DNA of 64,000 bases, taken from NCBI GenBank assembly GCA_963383645.1, contig OY726576.1, forward strand, positions 15,549,486 through 15,613,485, read 5' to 3'. Made by a program: the position numbers and the translations under genes. Shown here piece after piece: positions 1-12,793 of this stretch. Origin of the DNA: Muscardinus avellanarius (Eukaryota > Chordata > Mammalia > Rodentia > Gliridae). Each line of letters begins with the position of its first letter. The first letter of the stretch is position 1. Below the pieces are notes generated by a model. It was not told where the DNA came from. It saw nothing but the letters and a program-made list of their open reading frames with translations, and made no database searches.

Positions 1-296
1 TTCAAGAGGCAAAGGCAGAGGTGCCACCTGAGCCGGGCAGTCAGGAGCCCAGGAGTCCTCCCTTTCCCCAGCAGGCAGTCCTCCTGTGCAGCCAGGATCA
101 CAGGACACAGAGCAAGAACAAAAGGTGTTCAGAGAAGTCACTGGGAATCTTCCAGGGCCAACATGGCGGCACCTCCTCCTCCTTAAGGCACCAGGGAGGG
201 ACCTGCCACAGAAGACAAGGACAGGCTGCGAGCGGCTTCCTAGGCGCAGAGCTGGGATGTGGTCTATGAGCTGAGCCTGCCAGCGGCAGCAGTGGA

Positions 297-472
297 GTTC
301 ACGTGTAATCCCAGCATCTCAGGAGGCTGAGGAAGAAGGATTGCAACCTTGAGGCCAGCCAGGAAACTTAGCGAGACCCTGTTTCAAAATTTAAAAAGAT
401 AAAAAAAAAAATAAACATCTGGGGTGAAACTTAGTTGCAGAGCATTCCTAAATTCATCCCCAGAACCACAAG
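297..472 (+). repeat. B1-dID (MEN-type) composite SINE
   Basis: The B1-like part (TGTAATCCCAGCATCTCAGG) is followed by an A-rich linker and an ID-like right part ending CCCCAGAACCACAAG. It is shared with copies at about 20430-20600 and 40938-41105, so it predates the duplication. Confidence 0.75.
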
Positions 473-1326
473 AAAAAAAGAAGAAAGGGAGGAAGGCAAG
501 CAAGGAGGGAGGTATGGAGCCTCCTCTGACACGCTGTCAACACTGAGCATGAAGCCTTCCTCTGCTACTGAAGATGAAAGGAAAGACGTGCTGAGCTCGT
601 ACTACACAGAGACTGTTCCAGACACCGCGTCACGCCTCATCTGTCTTTACAACAGCCCCATCAAGAAGCCGTGTTACCACTTCACAGACGACAACACTGA
701 GGCACAGTGAGATCAGTCCCTCGCCCCTGGTGACAAATTATAAAGCGACAAGCTGCAGAGATCTGGCTGTGGAGACGAGGCTCTTCAAGGCTGTTGGAGT
801 CTGTGAGATGAGTCAGGCTGGTCACGAGGCTCTTCAGTGTGGATTCTGCGTGACAAGTCTGGGGAGGGCCACCTGCTTCTGGGCACCTGCCGTTTCTCAT
901 TGTAAAACATAAAAATGGAACATAAAATCCTGTGTGTTTGGTGGCCAACGCCAGCCCCCTGGACCTTGCAAGACTTGCCAAAGGAGCCCCAGCTCGACCG
1001 CCTCCTCCAAGGCCAAACCCAGGGATGGTCAGACAGATTGATACCTAGATCGTGCCACCGTGGCCACCCCATGCCCAGTCAAAACCACGCTTGTCCAGTT
1101 AAGCCACGTGCCCTGCGCCCTGCCTTAGAAAGGCAGGATTGAAACCAAGGGGTCTTTCTATTCCGGGTTCTTTTCCAGTGGATATCGACGAACTCTGAGG
1201 ACTAGGAAGAGTACAGAAATATGAAAGCTTCTTTGAGGTTAGGGAAAGATAAGGCAACAGAACAGATAAGAGCAAAGACAGAGTACAAAGGGGGGTCCTG
1301 AAAATAGTGATCCCGACACCCTTGGG

Positions 1327-1461
1327 AAGCAGGGTGTGTGTGTGTTACTGGAGAGGGAACCCGCGGCATTCTACCTCGTGCTAAATCCCCAGCCCTAGTT
1401 TTCATTCTTCTTTTGAAACAGGGTACAAGTGGGCTTTTTAACATACCTGAGGGTTTCTATC

Positions 1462-1495
<34 letters not shown>

Positions 1496-1692
1496 GTGGT
1501 ACTGTGGGAGGAACCCAGGGCCTTTTCTACCTCCGGGCTATACTCCCAGACCTATTTTATACTTTATGTAGAAACAGGGTCTAAGTTGCTGGGAGCCTCA
1601 CTCAGTAGCTGAGGCTGCCTTCAACCTGTGCCATCCTCCTGTCTCAGCCTCCCAAGCGCGGGGAGTACAAGCGTGCACCGCCACGCCGGCTT
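1327..1692 (-). repeat. Two adjacent minus-strand B1-dID SINEs
   Basis: A right-part fragment (about 1327-1435) is followed by an oligo-T tract and a fuller element (about 1465-1690) ending in the reverse complement of the B1 head. The T tract length differs in the duplicates at 21600 and 42100. Confidence 0.7.
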
Positions 1693-2329
1693 CTATCTGC
1701 TTTTTTATGATTAGTCAGAATTGGGTTGGGGGACCGCGGCTTGTGCAGTGTCAGCCCTTCACCTGAACAACCTGGGGGCGCTGGGGCCTGGTTCCGTGGC
1801 CTCGCACTCTCACCCTCTGCTCACCTCGCCAAGCTCACTGGGGATGCAGATGGCCACTTTAAAGCTTTCTGTTCCTGGCCCTCGGCCCTGCCTCCGATCA
1901 GGCCTGACCACCACCAGCTCGGAAGCCAACGAACCACCGGACCTGGCGCCAGGGACAGTCCCGTCGCCTGCGATCTCAGACCCCTACCACCCCACGCCCC
2001 AAGCCCCCGACCCTGCAGCCCTACGGCATGAGCGACCCCGTCGCCATGTCGGATTTCACCCCAGGCCGAGTCTCTCCGCCACGAGAACCCTAGGACAGAG
2101 GCCCGGGCCGCGCACTCACCTCCCACCGCTCGCAGCTCACTGCAAGTTACTTCTCCAGAGGCAGCGCTGCCACGGGCTCCGCCACCCACGGGCCGGCTCG
2201 TCCGCACCGTGCTGCGGGCTCTCCTCCACGCAGAAAAGGGCAGGGCGAGCGAGGGGCTCCGGGCCTCACTCACCACCGCCGGGAGGAACAAGGGGTGGAG
2301 CAGGCCCCTTAGCGCGGGCTCTCCCCAAA

Positions 2330-2660
2330 TAGTTTGCCTGGACTACAACTCCCAGGATCCTCTGCGTGTTGGGCGTCTCCTCCCAGGATGCTCCGTGGCT
2401 GCCAATGGCTCGCTGGGTGTGTCTTTGGGTGACGCAATCGGGCCAACTGGAGATGGCGGCCTCTTTAACTTAAAATCACACTCTTTAGTCATGAAGAGAC
2501 TCTTACATGATGCTCTGCCTTGCTGAGTACCTGCTCTGCGCTTCGCATAGACTACAAGTCCCAGTGAACCCGGCAGGGACTTCCGCATCCGGGCTCTCCC
2601 CCTTGGCAAGCGGAAGTGCCCACCATGCGGCGCTTTGGGGCTTTTAGTGGAGCGGAAGTT
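2330..2660. promoter_or_regulatory. CpG-rich, probably bidirectional KRAB-ZNF promoter, copy 1
   Basis: Two ZNF143/THAP11-type motifs (ACTACAAcTCCCAG at 2342 and ACTACAAgTCCCAG at 2551) flank a YY1-like AGATGGCGGC at 2451. CpG density is high from about 2050. On the minus strand, GGGAGGTGAGTGCGCGG near 2120 and GGTGGTGAGTGAGG near 2275 look like splice donors of a 5' untranslated exon. I infer a housekeeping-type promoter firing leftward into the KRAB gene and possibly rightward toward the + strand finger exon. Confidence 0.5.
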
Positions 2661-2795
2661 CACAGCGGTCTTTTTACCTGGACTTGGGCAGGTCCTAGGG
2701 CCTTGTACTCCCCATTGAGCGCTATACAGCTGGAAATCTGTGCCCATATTCCGGGGTCTCGGGCAGGTGTATCCCTATCCAGCTTGTTTACAATT

Positions 2796-3115
2796 GAGGA
2801 GGTGGCCCCGGGGACTGAACCCGTGGTTGCCTGAGGCTTGTCTGGAACTTCAAACCTTCAGTCTCAACTCCAAGTCCTGAGATTACAGGTGTGCACCATC
2901 ACCGTGCTTGTCCTTATATAGTTTTCCCCTTTTTTGCAGTACTGGAGATTGAACCCAAGGGCATTCTACCTATGAGCTACTATCTTTTATTTTTGTTAAT
3001 ACTTTCTTTTTAAACAGGCCTCACTAAGTAGCTGAGGCTGGCTGCTAACCTGTGATTACTCCTGTCTCAACCTCACAAGGACTTGAATTTCAGGCCTGTG
3101 CCACATGCTCAGCTA
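2796..3115 (-). repeat. Two old minus-strand SINE fragments
   Basis: The first runs from about 2796 to 2912 and the second from about 2930 to 3115. The second has the typical right part (CAGTACTGGAGATTGAACCC) and then a B1 part. Both recur at 22905-23225 and 43410-43735. Confidence 0.6.
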
Positions 3116-3224
3116 ACAGAATAAAAGAGACAAAATGTAAGCAATTACAAGAGAATATAATTTCATTTTTAAAATATGAGACAGAATACACTGACAAAAG
3201 AATAGAATTGAAATAAGAATTTGA

Positions 3225-3512
3225 TAGCCGGACTTGGTTGCCTACGCTTGTAATCCCAGCATTCAGGAGGCTGAGACTGGAGGATGGCGGTTAGCGGACA
3301 GCCTCAGCCAGTTAGCGAGGCCCCTTGCACCTTAGTGAGACCCTGTTTCCAAATAAAGTATAAAATATGTCAGGGAGTATAGCCCAGAAGTACAAAAGCC
3401 CCTGGGTTCCACCCCAGTACCGCAAAAATAAAATAAAAAGGCAATAAATAGGGCAGAGGGGATAGCTCGGAGGCAGAATGCCACTGGGTTCCATCTCCAA
3501 TAATACCAAAAA
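3225..3512 (+). repeat. Trimeric SINE: B1 part plus two ID-like parts
   Basis: One B1-like head is followed by two successive ID-like right parts (about 3385-3425 and 3448-3508). The same trimer is kept at 23336-23620 and 43850-44130. Confidence 0.7.
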
Positions 3513-3688
3513 AATTGATAATCAAATTATTGTTTAAATATCTATATTATAATTGATTGATAATTTCACTGAAGGCATGGGGAATAGAGGTTATGGCCCA
3601 AATAACGTTAAATATTTAGCTTAGGAAATTTAGAATACCTTTTAAATTTAAAATTTAGAAACTAGATTTTAGAAATTTCACTTTAGAG

Positions 3689-3837
3689 CCGGACGTGTTG
3701 GCACACACTTGTAATCCTAGTACTTGGGAAGCCGAGACAGGCGGATCTGGGTTCACAGGCAGCCTCAGCTACTTAGTGAGGCCCTTGGGAGGTACAATGC
3801 CCTGGGTTTAATCCCTAGCACCACAAGTGCGCACGTG

Positions 3838-3881
<44 letters not shown>

Positions 3882-4000
3882 AGGCTCATAGTTCAGAGGC
3901 CAGCAAGACCCTGTTACAAAATAAAAAATCAAAAGGCCTGGGGAGTGATTTGGGGTGTAGAATGCCCCTGAGTTTAATCTCTACTACAAAAAAATTAACT
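3689..4000 (+). repeat. B1-dID SINE split by a (CA)n microsatellite
   Basis: The B1 part (about 3689-3835) runs into a (CA)n tract at 3843-3877 and then a further right-part-like segment. The tract is longer in the duplicates (23950-23991 and 44455-44498). Confidence 0.65.
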
Positions 4001-4051
4001 TTAGTATTGACCTTTATTAAACTTATATATAAAATTAATATTAGAAATTTA

Positions 4052-4668
4052 GCCGGGCGTGGTGGCGCATGCTTTAATCCCAGCATTCGGGAGGCTGAAA
4101 CTGGAGAATTGCGGTTCGTGGACGGCCTCAGCTACTTAGGCCCTATGCAACTTAGTGAGACCCTTTTTCAAAATAAAGAATAAAAAATAGGGCAGGGGGT
4201 ATAGCTCAGAGGTCAAATGCCCCTGTGTTCCATCCCCACACCTGTTCGCTGGTTAGCTAGATCTCAGTGAGAAAAAAGAACACAAGTTTCAGGCATGGTT
4301 TCTGTGTGTGTTGCTGTGCGTTGGAAGGTTATCGTAGTGAGAATCGTGTAGACTGTCGAAATTGTCCCTATTTATACACCCAAAAGTGCCTGTGATGCCT
4401 TTGCTGTCCCCTGTCTGTTGAGCTGTACTGTTGGGCTGGGAAGTTGGTCATATACAGTACCTCTTGGAGCCGGGCGTGGTGGTGCACGCTTGTAATCCCA
4501 GCATCTGGGAGGCTGAGACCTGAGGATTGTGGTTCGCAGACAGCCTGAGCTACTTAGTGAGGTCCTCTGCAACTCAGTGAGACACTGTTTCAAAATAACA
4601 AGAATAAAAAATTGGGCAGGGTGTGTAGCTTGGAGGTCAAATCCTCTGTGTTCCATCCCCAGACCCAC

Positions 4669-4707
<39 letters not shown>

Positions 4708-4708
4708 A
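4052..4708 (+). repeat. Two B1-dID SINEs and a (TAAA)n tract
   Basis: Elements lie at about 4052-4245 and 4470-4672. The second ends in a (TAAA)n tail to 4708. The unique sequence between them recurs in all duplicon A copies and, inverted, at 37020-37200. Confidence 0.75.
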
Positions 4709-4813
4709 GTACCTCTTGGTCAGTAACATTTGCTATTAAGGATTTTGAAAAATGTGGTCAAGTCTCACCATCAAATGAGTTCCATCTGACTTGGGCTTTT
4801 CTCTTTCTGGCAG

Positions 4814-6500
<1,687 letters not shown>

Positions 6501-6532
6501 AGCGAAGTTTTAACCAGAAGTTCCACTTTCTG

Positions 6533-6840
6533 CCACCTCTGATTCCTCTTCCACCTCTGATTCCTCTTCCTAGGCATTTGTGTGCGTGAAAGATTCACGC
6601 GCAAAAAATTGGCTGGCTTAAGCAAGATCGGGATCGGAGCCTGCCTTGAGACAAGGCCGGTGCTGGGGCCTCCAAGGCCGGGATTGGAGCCAGCTGAGGG
6701 GTTAGGCCAGTGTCGGGGCAAACCAGACCAGAATCGGGTCCTCCCATGAGGCAAGGCCGCTGCTTGAGCCAGCGAGGTCTGGATCAGTCCACCGGGTAGC
6801 CAGGCCACAACTGGATCCGTCAAGGGTGGGATCGGTATTT
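6533..6840. repeat. GC-rich degenerate minisatellite after the finger exon
   Basis: Two copies of an 18-bp CACCTCTGATTCCTCTTC unit (6533-6570) are followed by imperfect repeats built on GGCCGGTGCTGGGGCC and GGATCGGAGCC. The homologous block at 50100-50650 has four 18-bp units and more of the GC-rich repeats. Confidence 0.6.
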
Positions 6841-7029
6841 GTAACGTGGCATGCACAAAGAAATATTGCAGAAAATTAAAACCAGATGTTTCCCCTAATC
6901 AGCAATAACTAGGAGGATAGGGGCAAGAGGAAGTGGTCGAGCTATAGAAAGGGCCCTATAGTGAAGCAATTAAGGTGACCAATCAGAGGGTATGGAATAG
7001 GGGAGGATGGAGCCTCTTTAAAAAGCAGG

Positions 7030-7212
7030 AGGAACATAAACATATGTATCAAAGTTAATCACCAAACAAGCATGGGATCGAGGGAGGGGGAGGGAATGGG
7101 ATGGGGACTGGATGAGGGCTAATTGGATGATGTGTGCTTGTATATCCTCTCAAGTCTTGTATTCCAATGTGATGTATGATTACAATGCACCAATAAAAAT
7201 AATTTTTAAAAA
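7030..7212 (+). mobile_element. LINE-1 3' end-like fragment
   Basis: A G-rich polypurine stretch (GGGAGGGGGAGGGAATGGGA) is followed by a terminus near CAATGCACCAATAAAAATAA. This is the layout of a rodent L1 3' UTR and tail. It recurs inverted at 34300-34500 and directly at 50870-51020, where the last bases before the tail are lost. Confidence 0.5.
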
Positions 7213-7214
7213 AT

Positions 7215-7970
7215 TTGGCTGGCTTGAAGAAAGCAGAGCCCCGAGGAAAAGTGTTGTCTCTGGCCAAAGTACTCCCCCACTCCTTGATATTCTTTCATAA
7301 CTATTATTCTTTAGGTAATGAGTCTTTTAACTTTCCACACGAATTGCTCCGGTGATATAAGATCAGGACTGTGAGAGAAACTGAGTCTGTGGAAAATAAA
7401 TTTTCTAATAATTTGTCTAAGCCTCTAAACACCCTCGGCTTTGCTCAAAGACGTAATTCTAGTCAGAATTCAGATCCTGTGGAAGCATTCCTGCTACAGC
7501 AATTACAAATGCAGAATTCCTCCCTATCTGTGACCTTCATTCTAATCATTACAATAGAGTAGAGAGCTAGGAGGAATCTTGACCTTTGCACCTGGTAATA
7601 GCACTGCCTGGAGACAGGGCGACACCACCTGGTTAAAATAGTTATGACAGAACAAAAGACAGATATAATAAAAACTTCATGCTGTTTTTTGGGCCCTGTC
7701 TACTAAAATATATTTTAAGTGTTTAATAGGGTGAAGCGTTCAGACAGCAGATGGTATTGCAGACAAAATCCAACAGACATTCATCGAACTCCTCTAAATC
7801 GTCATAAATGTACACGATTTCCCTACGCCAACTACATGTATGAAAGCTGGAATCTCCAACTTCATCCCTATGCAGCTCAAAGGAGGTTGCTAGATAGAGA
7901 AGGACTTTGGACTAAGCCCTAGGAATAAAAGGTTCCGAAAGGGTTAAAGAAAACTCTTAAAAACTGAATT
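7215..7970. other. Unclassified spacer segment B-alpha, copy 1
   Basis: No domain was recognised. A short open stretch (about 7371-7560) is conserved between copies at 33960-34184 (-), 46288-46431 (+) and 51175-51399 (+), but its stop positions differ, so coding is unlikely. It may be an old transposon or LTR that I cannot classify. Confidence 0.4.
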
Positions 7971-7974
7971 TTTA

Positions 7975-8190
7975 GCCGGGCATGGTGGCGCATGCTTGTA
8001 ATCCCAGCTTTCGGGAGGCTGAGACCTGGAGGATTGCGGTTCGAGGACAGCCTCAGCTACTTAGTGAGGCCCTCTGCAACTCAGTGAGACCCGGTTTCAA
8101 AATAAAGAATAAAAAATAGGGCAAGAGATGTAGCTTAGAGGTCGAATGCCCCTGAGTTCCATCCCCAGACCTGCAAAAAAAACAAACAAA
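7975..8190 (+). repeat. B1-dID SINE
   Basis: A full-length element begins GCCGGGCATGGTGGCGCATG and ends CCCCAGACCTG followed by an A-rich tail. It is also present at 46811-47015 but absent from the homologous positions near 51775 and 33595. It is therefore either an insertion after some duplication steps or was lost from those copies. Confidence 0.8.
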
Positions 8191-8214
8191 CCAAAAAAAA
8201 AAAAAAAAAAAACT

Positions 8215-8700
8215 GAATTCTTCAAGTGATTTTGGGTGTGACTTTTGTTCTTCTGGAATTTGCCCACTAAAAGCCTCTGCAGCTGCAAGGCCAAGGCAAG
8301 GCCAAAGGGGCTGACTGAAAGCACAAGACCCACCTGCAGGGTCATGGGACTGATTTCAATCACAAAGACCTGGGATGTCACAGGCCTTCTTTTGTCTTGT
8401 TCAGGGTTGGTGATTTACATGTATATCTCACTATTGTTTTTTGGGTGTTTGCACTTTACTACTAGGGATTCACGGGGAAATAGGGAAGCACAAAAAATCT
8501 TGTGCCTAGAATAAAGTGTCAATTGCACAAGAGGCATTTGTCCATGTCAATCGTTTCAGATTTTTTTTTTTTCCGGGGAGGAATCTCCACTTTTAGCGTC
8601 GTGAACAGGAACTTAAAGGAGTTTATTTCATTAAAAAAAAAAAAAGGGAAAAATCGCTGCAGAGAAGTGGCTGCAGAACTATAACCGAAACCTTTGCCCA
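8215..8700. other. Unclassified spacer segment B-beta, copy 1
   Basis: There is no coding potential beyond short frames. Homologues are at 33120-33595 (inverted), 47040-47500 and 51775-52235. A more diverged inverted relative is at 61950-62361, where the provirus at 62362 has inserted. Confidence 0.4.
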
Positions 8701-8759
8701 CCTTTCTGAGAAACTCTGTCCCGAACGGACTCAGTGCCCATATTCAGTGCCCAGCTGAG

Positions 8760-8975
8760 CCAGTCTGCCGCAACTTCCCACCCATGTGAAGACGCACTTG
8801 TCGAGAAGCCATATGTGCCTCGAGTGTGGCAGGTGAGTCTTTAGGCGGAAGTCCCACTTCATCGTCCACGAGAAAAAGCACTGCAGAGAGAAGCCGGACG
8901 TGTGCCACGAGTGCAGCAAAGGCTTCAGCCAGGAGTCCATCTCTGTTGGACACTAGTGGACACACTTGAAGGAAT
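8760..8975 (+). pseudogene. ZNF133: Degenerate two-finger C2H2 remnant, copy 1
   Basis: Fragments such as EKPDVCHECSKGFSQES match the ZNF133-like fingers, but in-frame TGA near 8836 and TAG near 8953 break it. It sits immediately before the 68-bp minisatellite. The same arrangement recurs at 32850-33060 (-), 47577-47790 and 52307-52525. Confidence 0.7.
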
Positions 8976-8980
8976 AGCCG

Positions 8981-9836
8981 TAGTGGAGGTCACTGTTTAG
9001 CATTTACTTTTCTTTGGGGATCATCTCAGCGAGAGCGAGACTGACCTCTAGTGGAGGTTAATGTATTGAATTATACTTTTCTTTTGGGATCATCTCAGCG
9101 AGTTTAGACTCCACTGTAGTGGAGGTTAATGTATTGCATTTTACTTTTCTTTGGGGATCATCTCAGCGAGAGCGAGACTGCCCTCTAGTGGAGCTTACTG
9201 TTTTTCATTTTACTTTTCTTTGGGGATCATTTCAGGGACAACACTGCCCTCTAGTGGAGGTTAATGTATTGCATTATACTTTTCTTTGGGGATCTTCTCA
9301 GTGAGAATGAGACGGCCCTCTAGTGGAGGTTAATGTTTTGCATTATACTTTTCTTTGGGGATCATTTCAGCGACGAGACTGCCCTCTAGTGGACGTCTAT
9401 GTATTGCATTTTACTTTTCTTTGGGGATCATTTCAGCGACGAGACTATCCTCTACTGGAGGTTAATGTATTGCCTTATACTTTTCTTTGGAGATACTTTC
9501 AGTGAGAACGAGACTGCCCTCTACTGGAGGTCAATGTATTGAATTACACTTTGGGGATCATCTCAGCAAGAACAATACTGCCCTCTAGTGGAAGGTAATG
9601 TTTTGCATTATACTTTTCTTTGGGGATCTTCTCAGCGAGAACGAGACTGCCCTCTATTGGAGGTCAATGTATTGCATTTTACTTTCTTTGGGGATCATCT
9701 CAGCGCCTGCGAGACTGCCCTCTAGTGGATGTTACTGTATTGCATTATACTTTTCTTTAGGAATCATCACAGCCAGAATGAGACTGCCCAGGAGTGGAGC
9801 TTAATGTACTGCATTATACTTTTCTTTGGGGATTAT
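8981..9836 (-). repeat. 68-bp minisatellite with CTCF-like cores, array 1
   Basis: There are about 12 imperfect units, each running from CTCAGCGAGAACGAGACTGC through CCTCTAGTGGAGGTTAATGT to TTTTCTTTGGGGATCAT. Five units contain exact TGCCCTCTAGTGG (near 9179, 9246, 9381, 9574 and 9716). Its reverse complement CCACTAGAGGGCA is the core of the mammalian CTCF motif, so the motif direction is minus. Flanks of the extended motif match only partly. The first units (TGACCTCTAGTGG, CCACTGTAGTGG) and the last (GCCCAGGAGTGG) are diverged. CTCF occupancy is inference; the repeat itself is plain. Confidence 0.85.
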
Positions 9837-9862
9837 TTTTTGATTGATCAAAATTTATTGCA

Positions 9863-10290
9863 GCCGGGCGTGGTGGTGCACGTTTGTAATCCCTGCGCTT
9901 GGGAGACCGAGACAGGAGGATCACGCAGGTTCGAAGCCAGCCTAGCTGGCTTAAGAGACCCTGTTTCAAAAAAAAAAAAGTATAAAATAGGTCTGGGAAT
10001 TTAGCCCGGAGGTAGAAGGGTTTCCAGGAACCCCAGTACCCCCCAAAAAAAAACCCTTTGCAACAATGCACCAATAAAAAAATTAAAAACAAGCTGAGTG
10101 TGGTGGCGCACACTTGTAATCCCCGCACTTGGGAGGCTGAGACAGGAGGATCATGCAGGTTCGAAGCCAGCACGGTGGCTTAAGAGACCCTGTTTCCAAA
10201 TTTAAAAAAAAATATATAAAATAGGTCTGGGAGGTGGAAGGGCTTCCAGGAACCCCAGTACCACCAAAAAAAAAAAAAGTCTGGGACTAT
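9863..10290 (+). repeat. Two subfamily-B B1-dID SINEs
   Basis: Elements at about 9863-10050 and 10092-10285 belong to a distinct subfamily. It carries TTCGAAGCCAGC...GCTGGCTTAAGAGACC in the left part and GGTCTGGGA...GGGCTTCCAGGAACCCCAGT in the right part. Between them lies a short CAATGCACCAATAAAAA stretch like the L1 tail. Confidence 0.75.
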
Positions 10291-10339
10291 AGTCCTGAGG
10301 TATAGTCCTGTGTTCCTCCCCCAGTACCACACACAAGCA

Positions 10340-11256
10340 CACACAATCAAAATTGCCATCCTCCTGTCCCAGCCTCCTAAGTGCTAGGAATATGAGTGTG
10401 TGCCACCACACCTGTCTTGAATTTTTCATTTTGAAGCAGAGTCTCACTAAGTTACGGAGCCCTTGCTAAGTTGCTGAGGCTGGCCTTGAACCTGTGATTC
10501 TCCTGTCTCAGCCTCCCGGAACTAGGGTTTTCTTGAATCATGGCTGGATTTGGTGCAAAAGCCCAATAATGGCAGCTTAAACAAGGAGACTGTTTCTTCT
10601 AAAGAAACAGCGCTGTGAGATCAGAACGTAGCGTTTTCCACAGTACCGATACTCATACCACCTTCTACCTTGCTGATTTGTTCAACACGCCCTTGCTTCT
10701 TCTTCCTCCTCCTCCTCCTCCTCCTCCTCTTCTTCTTCCTCTTCCTCTTCTTTTGTGGTACTGGGGATGGAATCTAGGGGCATTCGACCTCCAAGTGACA
10801 TCCCCAGCCCTATTTTTTATTCTTTATTTCTTTTTGGTGGTACTGGGGCTGGAACCCAGAGGCTTTCTACCTCCAGGCTATACTCACAGACCTATTTTAT
10901 ATTTTATTTGGAAACAGGGTCTCACTAAGTTGCTGAGAGCCTCACTAAGTAGCTGAGGCTGGCTTCAAACCCGTGCGATCCTCCTGTCTCAGCCTCCCAA
11001 GCGATGGGATTACAAGCATGCACCACCATGCTCAGTTTGCACAACCCTTTTTGTTTTGTTTTGTTTTTTTGGTGGTCCTGGGGTTCCTGGAAGCCCTTCG
11101 ACCTTGGGACTACACTCCCAGACCTATTTTATATTTTATATTTTATTTGGAAACAGGATCTCTTACGCCAGCTTGGCTGGCTTCAAACCTGCGCGATCCT
11201 CCTGTCTTCGCCTCCCAAGCGCGGGGATGACAAGCATGCGCCACCACTCCCGGCTT
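10340..11256 (-). repeat. Cluster of minus-strand SINEs with a (CTT/CCT)n tract
   Basis: B1-part fragments lie at about 10340-10398 and 10398-10515. After a unique stretch there is a CTT/CCT microsatellite (10690-10755), then a trimeric SINE (10755-11040) and a subfamily-B SINE (11065-11256). The order is conserved at 54475-55412. The homologous pyrimidine tract at 49680 is a recombination breakpoint. Confidence 0.7.
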
Positions 11257-11259
11257 GCA

Positions 11260-11702
11260 GGACCCTTTCTGAGGATCACCTTGGAGAGTGGCCTGCTAGG
11301 ATTGCTGCCCCTACCCCGGTCATCACATACACATTTCTGCTTATAGGATGAAAGAAGAGAAGGGCAAGATACCCAACTTAAGGACACACAATTTTTTGCT
11401 TTTATCCTGCAAGCAAGAAAACACTTAGTCGCGTCTAACTGGGAAAGCGAGTATTCTGAACAGTTATGTATCTATGTAAAAACGAAGAGGAAAAGACAGC
11501 AACCGGGCATGGTGGGATGCGTTCGCAGTCCCGGTACGGATTGGATTCGGTGCGAGAGCCCAGTACTGGTAGCTTCAACCAGGAGAATGTTTCTCCTAAA
11601 AGATCAGAGCTGCGAGATCCGAGCGTGGACTGGGAGGCTGAGCCAGGAGGGGCGCGGGTTCGAGGCCAGCCTCCGCCTGCACTCTTTCTGATGGACACCT
11701 GG
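11260..11702. other. Sequence 3' of the SETMAR exon 2 copy
   Basis: No gene was recognised. It is about 98% alike by eye to 55415-55859 and would be the 3' UTR and flank of SETMAR on the minus strand. It includes an old B1-like stretch near 11505-11680. Confidence 0.45.
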
Positions 11703-12468
11703 CTAAGGGCAGTACAGTGAACCATCAAAAGGCAAGAACCCGGCACACGCTGCGGCCCCGCAGGAGCAGGGTTTCCGCAGCTGCCCGCCCTGGGGCCTCT
11801 CTTCTTCGCCCCCCTTCCACGGGGGCGAACCTTCCCGAATAGTCATAAGAGAGCTCTTCTCCCGGGCCGATGGCCGTGGCTGCGAAGAGGGCCAGTTTAG
11901 GTACCATCGAGTCGACTCGGACGGGGACCATGACCATGTTGGGCTGGCAGGAGTGGTTCAGGAACCGGCCGGCGTTCCCGATGGACGTGGGGTCCACGAA
12001 GGTCTCCAGGACCGGCCCGCCATATATGTGCTCCCTGACGGCGATGATGTAGTTGGGGTCCTGCCTCTTCTGCGAGTGAGTTCTCCTCCGCGCTTCCGAG
12101 GCGCCCAGGACCTCGCCGGCGTATTCACAGACGAATCTCCCTTTGGGTATCAACTCCAGGGTCCGCAGCCCCCAGCCCTTTCTGTCTGTCTTGAACACCT
12201 GCAGGCGGAACTGCAGCCCCCTCTGGACCACTCTGTTTGTGCAATGGTCCGCACACTGGCACAGGGCGTTGCATTCAAAGACGGGCCTGGAGTACTTGGC
12301 TCCCGGGCCTAGCACCCTGAGGCACAAGTGCTCGTCATAGTTCTCGTCCTGGCGGAGGCAGGGGCAAGAGCCGGGGAGGCAGGGGGCGGCGCCGCACCTG
12401 CAGCCGGGAAAGGTTATCTGAGTGGGGTCCATGGCGGCTCCAGGTCCCATGACGTGATCCGGGGTGTA
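11703..12468 (-). pseudogene. SETMAR: SETMAR exon 2 copy, frameshifted and without exon 1
   Basis: This is the homologue of SETMAR exon 2, starting after the acceptor ...GTTGACAG (12469 and up). It carries the pre-SET cysteines (CRCGAAPC, CQCADHC), the SET motifs GWGLRTLE, RFLNHSC and ELSYDYSG. Compared with the intact copy at 55860-56627, indels near 11815-11830 shift the frame after SYDYSGRF, so the post-SET cysteines CxC...C are lost. It also has changes such as HIYGGP for HVCGGP. The 1.1-kb segment that holds promoter and exon 1 in the other copy (57906-59036) is missing here, with the junction near 13750. The copy is therefore dead as SETMAR. Confidence 0.85.
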
Positions 12469-12527
12469 CTGTCAACATAGAAACGGTGCAAGTCAGCGTG
12501 AGACACGCCAGCAAAAGTACAAATAGA

Positions 12528-12740
12528 GGTGGGTGTGGCGGCGCACGCTTGTCATCCCAGCATTCGGAAGGCCGAGACAGGAGGATCACGGTTCTCAGAC
12601 AGCCTCAGCTACTTAGCGAGGCCCTTTGCAACTCAGTGAGACCCTGTTTCAAAATAAAGAATAAAAAAAAGTAGGGTTGGGAGTGTCGTTCGGAGGTAGA
12701 ATGCCCCTTGGTTCCAATCTCGGTACTGCAAAAAAAAAAA

Positions 12741-12793
<53 letters not shown>

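Larger units (their letters stand above)
1..2329. other. Non-coding segment of duplicon A, copy 1
   Basis: No coding exon is visible. The same sequence recurs at 20134-22440 and 40637-42960 with only a few percent visible difference, which marks the first of three copies of duplicon A. In copies 2 and 3 this stretch lies between a minus-strand KRAB-A exon and a CpG-rich promoter-like block, so it is probably intron 1 of the minus-strand KRAB gene. The KRAB exons belonging to this copy would lie left of the window. SINEs inside are listed separately. Confidence 0.6.

Noticed and set aside
7371..7562. Conserved small protein in spacer B-alpha
   Set aside because: The frame recurs only because the DNA is duplicated. 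Its stops differ between copies and no start context or domain is seen.
8981..9836. CRISPR-like array
   Set aside because: Units are contiguous imperfect repeats of about 68 bp with no unique spacers, in mammalian DNA.
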